The position numbers and the translations under genes were made by a program. Shown in pieces: positions 26,186 to 33,904 of a stretch of DNA of 64,000 nt. Within the stretch, counting starts at the first letter, position 1, and every line of letters starts with the position of its first letter. The stretch lies in contig NZ_FNTA01000003.1 of the NCBI RefSeq assembly GCF_900105055.1, forward strand, positions 124,001 to 188,000, read 5' to 3'. The notes beneath the pieces are model-generated. The model was not told the origin of the DNA, did no database searches, and was given only the letters and a program-made list of their open reading frames with translations. This DNA is from Amycolatopsis lurida. Its GTDB lineage: Bacteria; Actinomycetota; Actinomycetes; Mycobacteriales; Pseudonocardiaceae.

Positions 26186-29092
26186 TCATACTCGATTTAC
26201 CGGCGGAACAACGGTGGCCGCGGGATGCGGCCGGTCGGGGCGGAGCAGGAGCGCGGAGGGGACGCGGTCACCGAATCCCAGCCGCAGCAGGCCGTAGCCG
26301 ATTCCCGCCAGGCCGCTCAGCAGCCCGGGCGAGGGGACCGCGCCGGGGGTCCCGCAGCGGGCACCGCGCTGGTCGATGGCGGCGAGCAGATGACCGGTCC
26401 GGCGGCGTACCGCGGCGGCGGCGCCAGTGTGCCCGTTCTCCGCCAGCACGCACAACACGTCCAACACTCCGGACTCGCCGTGGCAGAGGCTGAGATCCTT
26501 CAGCGGTGCCCCGTCGGCCAGCCGTTTGATCGTCCGGTCGAGGTCTCTGGCATACCCGGGATCGGGCAGGTGGGCGGCAAGGCCGAGCGCGTCGCCCGCG
26601 AGACCGTCGCACCAGCCGCCGGTGCTTTCCGCCCGATCGTCCGCCTTTCCGGGCGGTTCTTCGCGGAAACGGTCGTGTGCCCGCAGTACCCAGTCGATCC
26701 CGGCCGAACCACGGGCGAACGACCTTTCTTGTGGACGTTCGCGGCCGAGCAGTTCCCCGGCGTACCGGTCGGCCCGTGCCAGTGCCGACTCCAGTCCTGT
26801 TTGGACATACACCGACCGCATCGACGCGACACCGCCCGCCAGCCCCGTCGTGAACCCGGAGGGCGTTTCGGGAGTCGCGTCCGGCATCAGGTCGACGGCC
26901 TGCTCGATGAGATCGCCGGCGGGAAGGCCGACCAGCGTGCTGAGCCGCGCGATCGTGTACGCGACGCCGCCGAGCCCGAGAAGGCCGCCGCAGCCGGCGG
27001 TGGCGGCCAGCTCGCGGTCGGCGCGGAGCGTGGCGAAGAGGCCGGGGAGTGGGGTGATCGCGTACGCGGCCAGGTCGCGGTATCGCGCGATCCCGGTCAG
27101 TTCGGCGAGTTGGGCGAGGAACAACGCGACACCGCAGTAGCCCTCCCCGAGCCCGGCGCCCATCGGCAGCACGGTCCAGTAGCGGTCGTCGACGAGTTCG
27201 ATCCCGAGCCAGTTGGAGCGGTGTTCGTCGGAGAAGGCGTTGGCGACGATCTGGTCGGCGATGCCGCAAGCGGTGACCAGCAGCCGTTCCGGGTCGGGCG
27301 CCTGGTTCGGTGCCGCCGTCTCCGCGGTTTCGGAGCCGCCGTGGTGGCCCTCGGTCACCGTGCTGAGGGCGAGGGTGGCCGAGATCAGCCATTCCTGGTC
27401 GCGTTGGTCGAGCGGGTCCATTTCGGCGAGCTTCGCCTGCACGGTCGCCAGCGACGGCCGGTCGACCACTCCGTCGACGCTTTCGCCGCGTGAATCCAGC
27501 AGCGACGTCGAGCCGGGGTGCGAGGTGAACATCGGCACGTCGCCCGCCCAGAGGTCGTCCCGCTCGTGGGGCACGAGGCGGAGCAGCTTCTCCTCGTCGG
27601 CGGAATCCTGTTCGAGCAGGTCGAACGCGTGGTCGCGGTCGGCGGCGTCGCGAAGCAGGTCGGGATGGGTGGTCTCGTCCAGCAGCCGGAAGTAGAAGTT
27701 CGTCGGCCGGATCAGCACCCGGATGGGATCCTCGGCGCAGCGCCGGAGATGCTCGGCGAGTTCGTCCCGGCCGGTCGAGATCGCGTCGTAGCCGAGCCGG
27801 AATCCGGCCAGCAGCGCGGCGCTGTGCTCGGTGGGGGTGATGTCGCGGCCGTCGAGACGCGGCAGGTTGTTCCCGCCCGCGAGTTCGCCGGGCACCCGCA
27901 CCAGCCGCATGCGGTCGGTGCCCGGATCGGCCCAATCCACGCGGTCGGTGGGCAGCTTGCCGCCGCGGCCGGCGAGGCCGGAGATGTCGACGGCGCCGTC
28001 TTCGCCGGCGAAGAGCTGGGGGAGCAGCAGCGTGCGCTGCACCGATCGTGCCAGCATCGCGGCCGCGGGGTCACCCTCCGGCGGATCGGGTGGCGACGGC
28101 TGGAACAGCGTCTCGATGTCGATCAGCACCGGCTGGTCCCCGCAGGCGATGATGTTCTCGTAGTGGACGTCGGTGGCGTCGAGCGCGTACAGGAGCGCCA
28201 GGAGGATGCCCTGCCGCCGGTAGAAGCGGTCGACGTCGCCGATGTCGGCGCACGGCCGGTGCTCGACGAACCGGAGCCAGCCGTAGTCGCCACGCGGCAA
28301 CGCGTCCGCGGTCCGGAGTTCGAGACCGGGCAGCCGTTTGTTCAGGTGCTCGACGACGTCGGTGAACCGTTCGTGCAGGATCAGCGGCCGGGGTTTGTAG
28401 ATCACCTTGGCACCGCTGGAGAACCGGAGCAGTTTGACCGAACGCCCGCGTGCGTGCGAGTCACCGATACCGCCCGCGACCTCGACGAGTGTGCCGAGTT
28501 CGCCGTCGGCGACCGAGCAGGGCAGCAAGGTCGCGTCGCCCGAGAACCGGGCCAGCGTTTCGGCGTTGGCTTCGGCGGCGTGCAGGCACGCCTGGGCGAC
28601 GAGGCGGGCCAGCACCGGGTACTCGCCGAACAACCGGACGAGTCCGGCCGGAGTGGCTTGCCGTCGCACGAAATCGGAGAAGCGCTCTTCGGGCGTTTCG
28701 CCCCGGAGGTGTCCGGCCTTGCGGTCGCGGTGGAGTTCGAGGACCAGTGTCCGGACCGCGAGGTTGAGCAGATGCTGGTCGAGTTGAGCCGCGAAACCCC
28801 GGCGGAGGGCCTCGACATCGGCGCCGGGGAGATCGTCCGGGACGGCGTCACGCAAGGTGGCGTGGACGAGCGACCTGAAGACCCCGGCGAACTCGACACG
28901 CCAGTCACCGGCTGGGGGACGCTCCGGCGGAAGCGTGGTGATGGCGTGTTCGGCGAAGTCCGCCCATGCGGGCTTGTCCGCTGTCCGTTCGCGCGGGGTC
29001 TGGCCATGTACCCACCACCTCGGCGGCAGGGACGGCGCGGCTGGTCGGGGCGTCACGGAAGTCATGGTTTCAGCCCGGCGTCGCACGCACAT
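26186..29092 (-). CDS. lanM: Class II lanthipeptide synthetase LanM
   Basis: A 968-residue bifunctional dehydratase/cyclase. The dehydratase half keeps the kinase-like motifs GDSHARGRSVKLLRF (about 210-224), YKPR (232-235) and DVHYENII with Asp308, His310, Asn313 and Asp325, the same spacing as in CylM. The LanC-like half keeps the zinc ligands Cys828 (GGWCDG), Cys870 and His871 (LCHGES) and ends with PGLLSGLAGIGYGLLRLG. It dehydrates Ser/Thr and would add Cys thiols. ATG 29092 and ATG 29065 are both possible starts. No transporter or protease gene adjoins it, so export must rely on genes elsewhere. Confidence 0.93.
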   Translation of the reverse strand: MCVRRRAETMTSVTPRPAAPSLPPRWWVHGQTPRERTADKPAWADFAEHAITTLPPERPPAGDWRVEFAGVFRSLVHATLRDAVPDDLPGADVEALRRGFAAQLDQHLLNLAVRTLVLELHRDRKAGHLRGETPEERFSDFVRRQATPAGLVRLFGEYPVLARLVAQACLHAAEANAETLARFSGDATLLPCSVADGELGTLVEVAGGIGDSHARGRSVKLLRFSSGAKVIYKPRPLILHERFTDVVEHLNKRLPGLELRTADALPRGDYGWLRFVEHRPCADIGDVDRFYRRQGILLALLYALDATDVHYENIIACGDQPVLIDIETLFQPSPPDPPEGDPAAAMLARSVQRTLLLPQLFAGEDGAVDISGLAGRGGKLPTDRVDWADPGTDRMRLVRVPGELAGGNNLPRLDGRDITPTEHSAALLAGFRLGYDAISTGRDELAEHLRRCAEDPIRVLIRPTNFYFRLLDETTHPDLLRDAADRDHAFDLLEQDSADEEKLLRLVPHERDDLWAGDVPMFTSHPGSTSLLDSRGESVDGVVDRPSLATVQAKLAEMDPLDQRDQEWLISATLALSTVTEGHHGGSETAETAAPNQAPDPERLLVTACGIADQIVANAFSDEHRSNWLGIELVDDRYWTVLPMGAGLGEGYCGVALFLAQLAELTGIARYRDLAAYAITPLPGLFATLRADRELAATAGCGGLLGLGGVAYTIARLSTLVGLPAGDLIEQAVDLMPDATPETPSGFTTGLAGGVASMRSVYVQTGLESALARADRYAGELLGRERPQERSFARGSAGIDWVLRAHDRFREEPPGKADDRAESTGGWCDGLAGDALGLAAHLPDPGYARDLDRTIKRLADGAPLKDLSLCHGESGVLDVLCVLAENGHTGAAAAVRRRTGHLLAAIDQRGARCGTPGAVPSPGLLSGLAGIGYGLLRLGFGDRVPSALLLRPDRPHPAATVVPPVNRV

Positions 29093-29428
29093 GGGTACCG
29101 CACCCCCACATTCAGCGCACGCACGAAGATGTCCGGAGAGTGACGGACGAGGGAGTCTTCAGCGGAATATGGGGTCCAGGCACCCATGCGCGGGGACCGG
29201 TCCCGGCCGCACCATGGTCGGGTGGCGCGGAACTCGGGCGCGGGCCGGTTACTGGGGGTCCGGCCCGCGTCCGCCCGGAACCCTTGAGAATTGACGCACT
29301 TTCCTTTTCAGTGGTTAAAAACCGGAACCCGGTAAAGAGACACGGTCGTGTCCCTTTACCGGGTCGCAAACACGAGGGGCCGACCCGCGCCAACAGATTG
29401 GCCCCCGTCAAACCCTGTGCTTAGAGCG
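29093..29428. other. Gap between LanM and the 30-residue peptide gene
   Basis: The 336-bp stretch holds the terminator hairpin at 29327-29364 and presumably the LanM promoter. A weak minus-strand CATATT-like box lies near 29174. The open frames here cross the hairpin and look like chance. No Cys-containing short ORF with a ribosome-binding site was found. Confidence 0.5.
29327..29364 (-). terminator. Intrinsic terminator of the 30-residue peptide gene
   Basis: 17-bp arms (29327-29343 and 29348-29364; core ACCCGGTAAAG) with one G-T pair and a 4-base loop. On the minus strand they are followed by TTTTTAAC, a true U-tract, which is rare in this genome. Confidence 0.88.
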
Positions 29429-29521
29429 TCAGACCAGCCATCCGAGCACGTGGGCCAGGTGCGCGAGCAGACCCGAGATCAGGTCGTGGCCGTGGTGCAC
29501 GTGCTGGGTGAACATCTGCAT
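29429..29521 (-). CDS. 30-residue His-rich amphipathic peptide
   Basis: A short gene with complete signals. ATG 29521 follows AAGGAG at seven bases. A TTGACA-N17-AAATCT promoter lies 59 bp upstream, and an intrinsic terminator begins 65 bp past the stop. The peptide has six histidines (starting MQMFTQHVHHGHD) and then an amphipathic helix of Leu, Ala and His ending in GWLV. It has no Cys, no signal peptide and only one Ser and one Thr. It could be a membrane-active, metal-binding or signalling peptide. Proximity to LanM may be coincidental since it has its own transcript. Confidence 0.7.
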   Translation of the reverse strand: MQMFTQHVHHGHDLISGLLAHLAHVLGWLV

Positions 29522-29940
29522 TGAGGGGCTCCTTGTATCGGATTTCGTGTTCGGTTGTGCTCTCGCGAGGAGCGATCGAAGATTTTCACCACGTTGGCAC
29601 GCTGTCAAAAAACGATTTCCCGGGCCGTCGGCGGGTCGTGAATCTTCCTACGATAAACACGTAAGTCTTTCGTGTTTTGCGCCAGGGGTGGGCCTCGCGG
29701 GCGATGACACTGTGCGTAGCGAGCTCCAGGTTGGCCGATGTGGAATCTAAGCCTCCGCTACGGCAAGTGGGCGGGCGCGTGACACGAATCGGTGATCCAC
29801 ACGCCACGAATGGTGAGTCGGCGAGAATCACCGATACGGGTGACGACACTCCGCGTCCGATAGCACGAAGGAAGACGCTTCGCTCCGGCCGATTGCGGGA
29901 CGGTGATCGCTCACGCACTCACCGGAAATGGGGTTTTCCC
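29522..29940. other. Divergent intergenic region
   Basis: The 419-bp gap lies between the minus-strand peptide gene and the secreted protein at 29941. Apart from the peptide promoter (29580-29608), I see no convincing gene, hairpin or repeat. Confidence 0.5.
29580..29608 (-). promoter_or_regulatory. Promoter of the 30-residue peptide gene
   Basis: On the minus strand, TTGACA (29603-29608) is separated by 17 bp from AAATCT (29580-29585). The -35 box is a consensus match; the -10 box is weak. The leader would be about 50 bases. Confidence 0.55.
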
Positions 29941-30423
29941 GTGTTTCGTCGAACAATCGCGACCGTCTCCGTCGCGCTGGCGACAGCGTTCGGGCTGACC
30001 GTGGCGGCGGATTCGGCCGCGGCCGGCACCGTCACCCAGACCTTCGCCTGTCATCCGAGGCTTGCCAGCCAGACCGTGCACGTGACCGTCACCGCGCCCG
30101 CCACCGTGAAAAAGAACGTGGAGGCTGCCGTTTCCGTCAAGGTCGAAAACGTCCAGCCTTATCCGGGGCCGGGTTCAGGTAGGCCCTATACCTCAGGCCG
30201 GCTCGTTTTGGGCGGCGCAGGCAGCGGCACCGTCAACTTCTACCTGAGCTCGCCGACCGTCCTCGAGCCGGGCGATCCGTGGATCATGCAGGGGACGGCG
30301 AAAGTCACTTTCACCAGTACGGGAACGGGCACCCTCGCCTCGAACGGATACGGCGTTCCTCCGTACTACAACTGCGGGCAGGCCGATCCGCCCGTGGCCG
30401 AGACCGTGACCGTGCAGCCTTGA
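29941..30423 (+). CDS. Small secreted hypothetical protein (paralog 1)
   Basis: A 160-residue exported protein. The signal peptide MFRRTIATVSVALATAFGLTVAADSAAAG is cleaved near residue 28, followed by a beta-rich domain with two cysteines (TFACHP and YYNCGQ) and the end AETVTVQP. It shares layout and signal sequence with the next gene, 18 bp downstream, so the pair arose by tandem duplication. I do not recognise a named family. GTG 29941 is chosen for alignment with the paralog's start. Confidence 0.75.
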   Translation: MFRRTIATVSVALATAFGLTVAADSAAAGTVTQTFACHPRLASQTVHVTVTAPATVKKNVEAAVSVKVENVQPYPGPGSGRPYTSGRLVLGGAGSGTVNFYLSSPTVLEPGDPWIMQGTAKVTFTSTGTGTLASNGYGVPPYYNCGQADPPVAETVTVQP

Positions 30424-30440
30424 GTGGAAAGGACCTCCCC

Positions 30441-30935
30441 ATGTTCCGTCGAAAGATCGCGGCCGTCGCCATCGCGGTGGCCACCGGGTTCGGCTTGACC
30501 GTGACGGCGGGTACCGCCTCCGCCGGTACTGTGACCCAGACCTGCCGCCCATACAGCGGTCCGAGAACGGTGAACGTGACGATCACCGCGCCGGCAACCG
30601 CGACCAGCGGGGTGCCTGTGCCGGTCTTCGTCAAGATCGACGGCGTAGAGCCATGGCCGAATGCGGATTTGTCGGCGGGGTCGGCCCGGTTGGTCGGCTT
30701 CCTGCGACAGGGAGGGGCGGGCACCGGCGAGGTCAAGATCGACGTGCTGAACAACCCGGCCAGGATCACGACCGGTGGTCACTTCAGCGTCGAGGGCACC
30801 CAGCAGGTCACCTTCTCGACTCCCGGCACCGTCACCCTCGGGCTCCACCGCTTCGGCAAGCCGCTCACCTACTGGTGGTGCGCCTTGCCCGCGGACGAGC
30901 AGCCGCCGGTGGCCGCGACCGTGACGGTGAACTGA
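30441..30935 (+). CDS. Small secreted hypothetical protein (paralog 2)
   Basis: A 164-residue exported protein, paralogous to the preceding gene: the same signal peptide pattern (MFRRKIAAVAIAVATGFGLTV), the same start of the mature chain (AGTVTQT), two cysteines (QTCRP, WWCALP) and the same end (VAATVTVN). The middle has diverged. ATG 30441 follows GGAAAGGA. It is co-transcribed with paralog 1 and ends before a 40-bp palindrome. Function unknown. Confidence 0.78.
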   Translation: MFRRKIAAVAIAVATGFGLTVTAGTASAGTVTQTCRPYSGPRTVNVTITAPATATSGVPVPVFVKIDGVEPWPNADLSAGSARLVGFLRQGGAGTGEVKIDVLNNPARITTGGHFSVEGTQQVTFSTPGTVTLGLHRFGKPLTYWWCALPADEQPPVAATVTVN

Positions 30936-30954
30936 CCGCGCTTCGGTTTCCCAC

Positions 30955-30994
30955 CCGGGCTCCGGCGGCGCGAATTCGCGCCGCCGGAGCCCGG
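30955..30994. terminator. 40-bp perfect palindrome between convergent genes
   Basis: Two 20-bp arms (30955-30974 and 30975-30994) meet at a GAATTC centre with no mismatch. It lies between convergent genes ending at 30935 and 31004 and would form a very stable bidirectional terminator. Confidence 0.85.
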
Positions 30995-31003
30995 CTTCGT
31001 GGG

Positions 31004-31234
31004 CTACCGCTTGATGTAGAGGTCCCACGACCAGGTCGACGCGGAGCAGAAGTAGGCCGACCATCGGCCACTCTGCTGGCCGGAGTGGCCGTTGAGCCGG
31101 CAGTCGCCCTCTGTCGACCAGCTGGACTCGTAGTAGTACCTCGGATCGACACCCGCGCCGGCAGGCTGCGCGAACGCGATCGTCGACGCCATTGCGCCAA
31201 GGACAGCGGCGGTCGCCGCGATCTTCTTCTTCAC
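31004..31234 (-). CDS. Small secreted hypothetical protein
   Basis: A 76-residue exported peptide. The signal KKKIAATAAVLGAMASTIAFAQPAGAG is followed by a mature chain of about 48 residues rich in Tyr, Trp and Ser, with two cysteines (GDCRL and AYFCSA) likely forming a disulfide. GTG 31234 gives the basic KKK start expected of a signal peptide; the longer frame to 31582 has no such start. No named family recognised. Confidence 0.72.
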   Translation of the reverse strand: MKKKIAATAAVLGAMASTIAFAQPAGAGVDPRYYYESSWSTEGDCRLNGHSGQQSGRWSAYFCSASTWSWDLYIKR

Positions 31235-31459
31235 TTGTGAAGCCCCAGTTCTCTTCTTGGAACACGTGCGTGCACAAACAATCATGAATCGGACTCGCTT
31301 GTCAGCCGAACGGCCGAGTTCACCTCCACGCCCGTGTCGGCAATGGCGACCCACTGCACTCGGGAGGGTGAAGACACGTGCCCGATCGGGTGATCTACGC
31401 TCTTGGCCGAGTGGCCGCCTTCGTCCCGCGCGGCCGAAGCGATGGGGCAGGGGGGTGCG

Positions 31460-33568
31460 GTGGCGCTCGCGCAGGTCGAACAGACGGTTCCGCCGGGAGC
31501 GGCGTCGGCCGGGCCACGTGCCCAGCGTCGGGATATCCAGGGGTTGCGCGCGCTGGCGGTCGGTTTGGTGATCGTCTACCACCTCCGGCCGGAATGGTTG
31601 CCTGGGGGCTTCGTCGGTGTCGACGTCTTCTTCGTCATCTCCGGCTACCTGATCATCGGCACCCTCGCCGGCGAACTGCGCCGCACCGGCACCATCCGCC
31701 TGCGCGAGTTCTACGCTCGCCGTATCCGGCGCCTGTTGCCCGCCGCGTCGGTCGTCCTCCTGAGCACCGTGTTCGTGACCTGGCTGGTCCTGCCGATCTC
31801 ACGCTGGCCCGCCATCATGAGCGACGTCCTGACCTCCGCGCTGAACGTCCAGAACTGGGCGCTGGCCGCTCAGTCCGCCGACTACGCCCATGCCACCGCC
31901 GCCGCGTCGCCGGTCCAGCATTTCTGGTCGCTCAGCGTCGAAGAGCAGTTCTACCTGTTCATCCCCCTGGTCCTGCTCGTCTGTGCTCGCCTGGCCCACC
32001 GCGCCGGGCCGAAGGCCGCCCGTCAGGCCGTCATCGCGGTCGCCCTCGTCACCGCCGCGTCTTTCGTGTTCTCGGTGGTTTACAGCGAGCTCGACCACGG
32101 CCGCGCCTATTTCGTGACGCCCACCCGGATGTGGGAACTCGGGCTCGGCGGCCTCGCCGCGATGACCGTGCATCGCGTCCGGCTCAAGGGTGGGGCCCGG
32201 CTGCTCTTCGGCTGGGGCGGGATGGTCGCGGTCCTGCTCGGTTCGTTCGTGCTGACCACCGCGATGGCGTTTCCCGGCTACCTCGCCCTCCTCCCGACGC
32301 TGGGCACCGTCGGCTTGTTGCTGGCCGGGACCGTCGCCGCCGACCAGCGAGTGGCACGCCCGGAAGTCTCGGTCGTGCTAGGGCTCCAGCCGCTGCGCTA
32401 TCTCGGCGACATCTCCTACAGCCTGTACCTCTGGCACTGGCCGGTGATCGTGGTGGTCCTGCAGCTCGCGGGCAGCACGGAACTGACGCGGCGGCAGGCG
32501 GTGGGTGTCTTCGTGCTCAGTCTGGCGCTGGCGATGGTGTCCAAACACCTGGTCGAAGACGCCTTCCGCGGCGGGAGGACCACGCCCTTCCGCCGCCGCA
32601 CACCCCGGCTCCGCGGCGCATACCTGCTCGGAGCGGCCTTGGTCGCGGTCACGGCGGTCGCCGCGACGGTACCGTGGCAGTACGCCTCGGCGGAGCTCGA
32701 GCGCCTCGCGTCGGCCGCCAGACTCGATGAAAGTCACCCGGGCGCCCTCGCGCTCGACAAGGACAACCCGAGAGCGGCACCGGACGGTGTCCCGCTGACT
32801 CCTGACCCGGCAGTGGCGACGCAGGACTGGCCGCTGAGGGACCTGTCCGTCAACTGCAGCGTGTACGACATCGAGAACTGGCCGCCCACCGGTGACAAGT
32901 GCATCTACGGCGCGGCGACCGCGCCGAAGACGATCGTGCTGGTCGGCGACTCGCACGCGGCGATGTTCAGTACCGTTTTCGCGCGGTTCGTGCGCGAGCA
33001 TCCTGAGTGGCGGGTGAAGATGATGCTGCGTAACGGCTGCCCCTTCACCTCCGTCGCACCGGCCGGTCTCACCGTCTGCTCCGACCAGAACGAACTCGAA
33101 CTCGCCGGAATCCTCGCCATGAGGCCGGAACTCGTGGTGACCTCCGCGATGTCTCCCGAGTCCTATGACAAGGACCTGAAATGGCGTTGGGAGTCGCGTG
33201 CGCAGACCGTGGACGGTTACGAGACCATGTTGCGGCGTATCTCGGACGCCGGTATCCGAACCGGCGTGATCCGCGATGTGCCCAGGCCGGCCGAGAACAT
33301 CCCGCGTTGCCTGGAAATCAACCCCGGACGGCACACGGAATGCGACACGCCCTTTGGTGACGCGTTCGGCCAGGACAAGGACCCGTTGGTGGAGGCCGCC
33401 GAACGCGTGCCACGCACGACGGTCGTCGACCTGACGCCCTGGCTCTGCGTCGGCGGCGTGTGCCCGGCTGTCGTCGGCAACGTCGTGGTGTACCGGGACA
33501 ATCACCTCACGGACTCGTACGTGCGGACGCTCTACGCGCCTCTGATCGCGGGACTCGGCCTGGTGTGA
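31460..33568 (+). CDS. Acyltransferase family protein with C-terminal SGNH domain (OafA/YrhL type)
   Basis: A 702-residue membrane protein. The N-terminal Acyl_transf_3 domain (about 25-360, ten or more helices) opens with RDIQGLRALAVGLVIVYHLRPEWLPGGFVGVDVFFVISGYL, including the conserved RxLR...H region. The extracytoplasmic C-terminal domain (about 460-700) is SGNH/GDSL: LVGDSHAAMF supplies the Ser and YRDNHLT the Asp/His pair. It transfers acetyl or similar groups to wall polysaccharide or lipid. GTG 31460 has a CAGGGGGG site; starts at 31403 and 31442 are possible. Confidence 0.88.
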   Translation: MALAQVEQTVPPGAASAGPRAQRRDIQGLRALAVGLVIVYHLRPEWLPGGFVGVDVFFVISGYLIIGTLAGELRRTGTIRLREFYARRIRRLLPAASVVLLSTVFVTWLVLPISRWPAIMSDVLTSALNVQNWALAAQSADYAHATAAASPVQHFWSLSVEEQFYLFIPLVLLVCARLAHRAGPKAARQAVIAVALVTAASFVFSVVYSELDHGRAYFVTPTRMWELGLGGLAAMTVHRVRLKGGARLLFGWGGMVAVLLGSFVLTTAMAFPGYLALLPTLGTVGLLLAGTVAADQRVARPEVSVVLGLQPLRYLGDISYSLYLWHWPVIVVVLQLAGSTELTRRQAVGVFVLSLALAMVSKHLVEDAFRGGRTTPFRRRTPRLRGAYLLGAALVAVTAVAATVPWQYASAELERLASAARLDESHPGALALDKDNPRAAPDGVPLTPDPAVATQDWPLRDLSVNCSVYDIENWPPTGDKCIYGAATAPKTIVLVGDSHAAMFSTVFARFVREHPEWRVKMMLRNGCPFTSVAPAGLTVCSDQNELELAGILAMRPELVVTSAMSPESYDKDLKWRWESRAQTVDGYETMLRRISDAGIRTGVIRDVPRPAENIPRCLEINPGRHTECDTPFGDAFGQDKDPLVEAAERVPRTTVVDLTPWLCVGGVCPAVVGNVVVYRDNHLTDSYVRTLYAPLIAGLGLV

Positions 33569-33904
33569 CCGGGCGCGAGCCCTGGGATTCGGCGGGCAAC
33601 GGGGAGACCGACGTTCACGTACTGGGTCGAGGAGTCCCGCTCCTGCTGTGACGCCTGTGGCTCGCAGCGGTCGAACGTCGACGGTGTTGCGGTTACCCGA
33701 CCAATGCCACGGTCGGTCGTCGTCGTGTCCGCCGCCGCGTTTGTCCCCCACGGTGCCGAGAAACTCCCTGGTCGAAAGAGCGTTCAGGCACACCTTCCAG
33801 GGCGGATCCGACGGCACGCGACACGGGCATGTTTACAATGTATGCTCGGCCTGGCTGATGGACCTTGTGCGCGCCTTCGTGCGGAGCCGGAAAGGGCGAT
33901 CGCC
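33569..33904. other. Intergenic region upstream of the flavin oxidase
   Basis: 336 bp without a convincing gene. An AT-rich patch (GTTTACAATGTATGCTC at about 33830-33846) is the best promoter candidate for the gene at 33905, with TATGCT as a possible -10. Confidence 0.4.

Noticed and set aside
26186..29092. Reading LanM as a class III or IV synthetase
   Set aside because: The N-terminal DUF4135-type dehydratase motifs and the Cys/Cys-His zinc site are those of class II. No separate kinase or lyase domain is visible.
29112..29411. 99-residue minus-strand ORF considered as a LanM precursor
   Set aside because: It runs through the terminator hairpin, has no ribosome-binding site and is basic and proline-rich like a chance frame. 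The 64-residue ORF after LanM is a better candidate.
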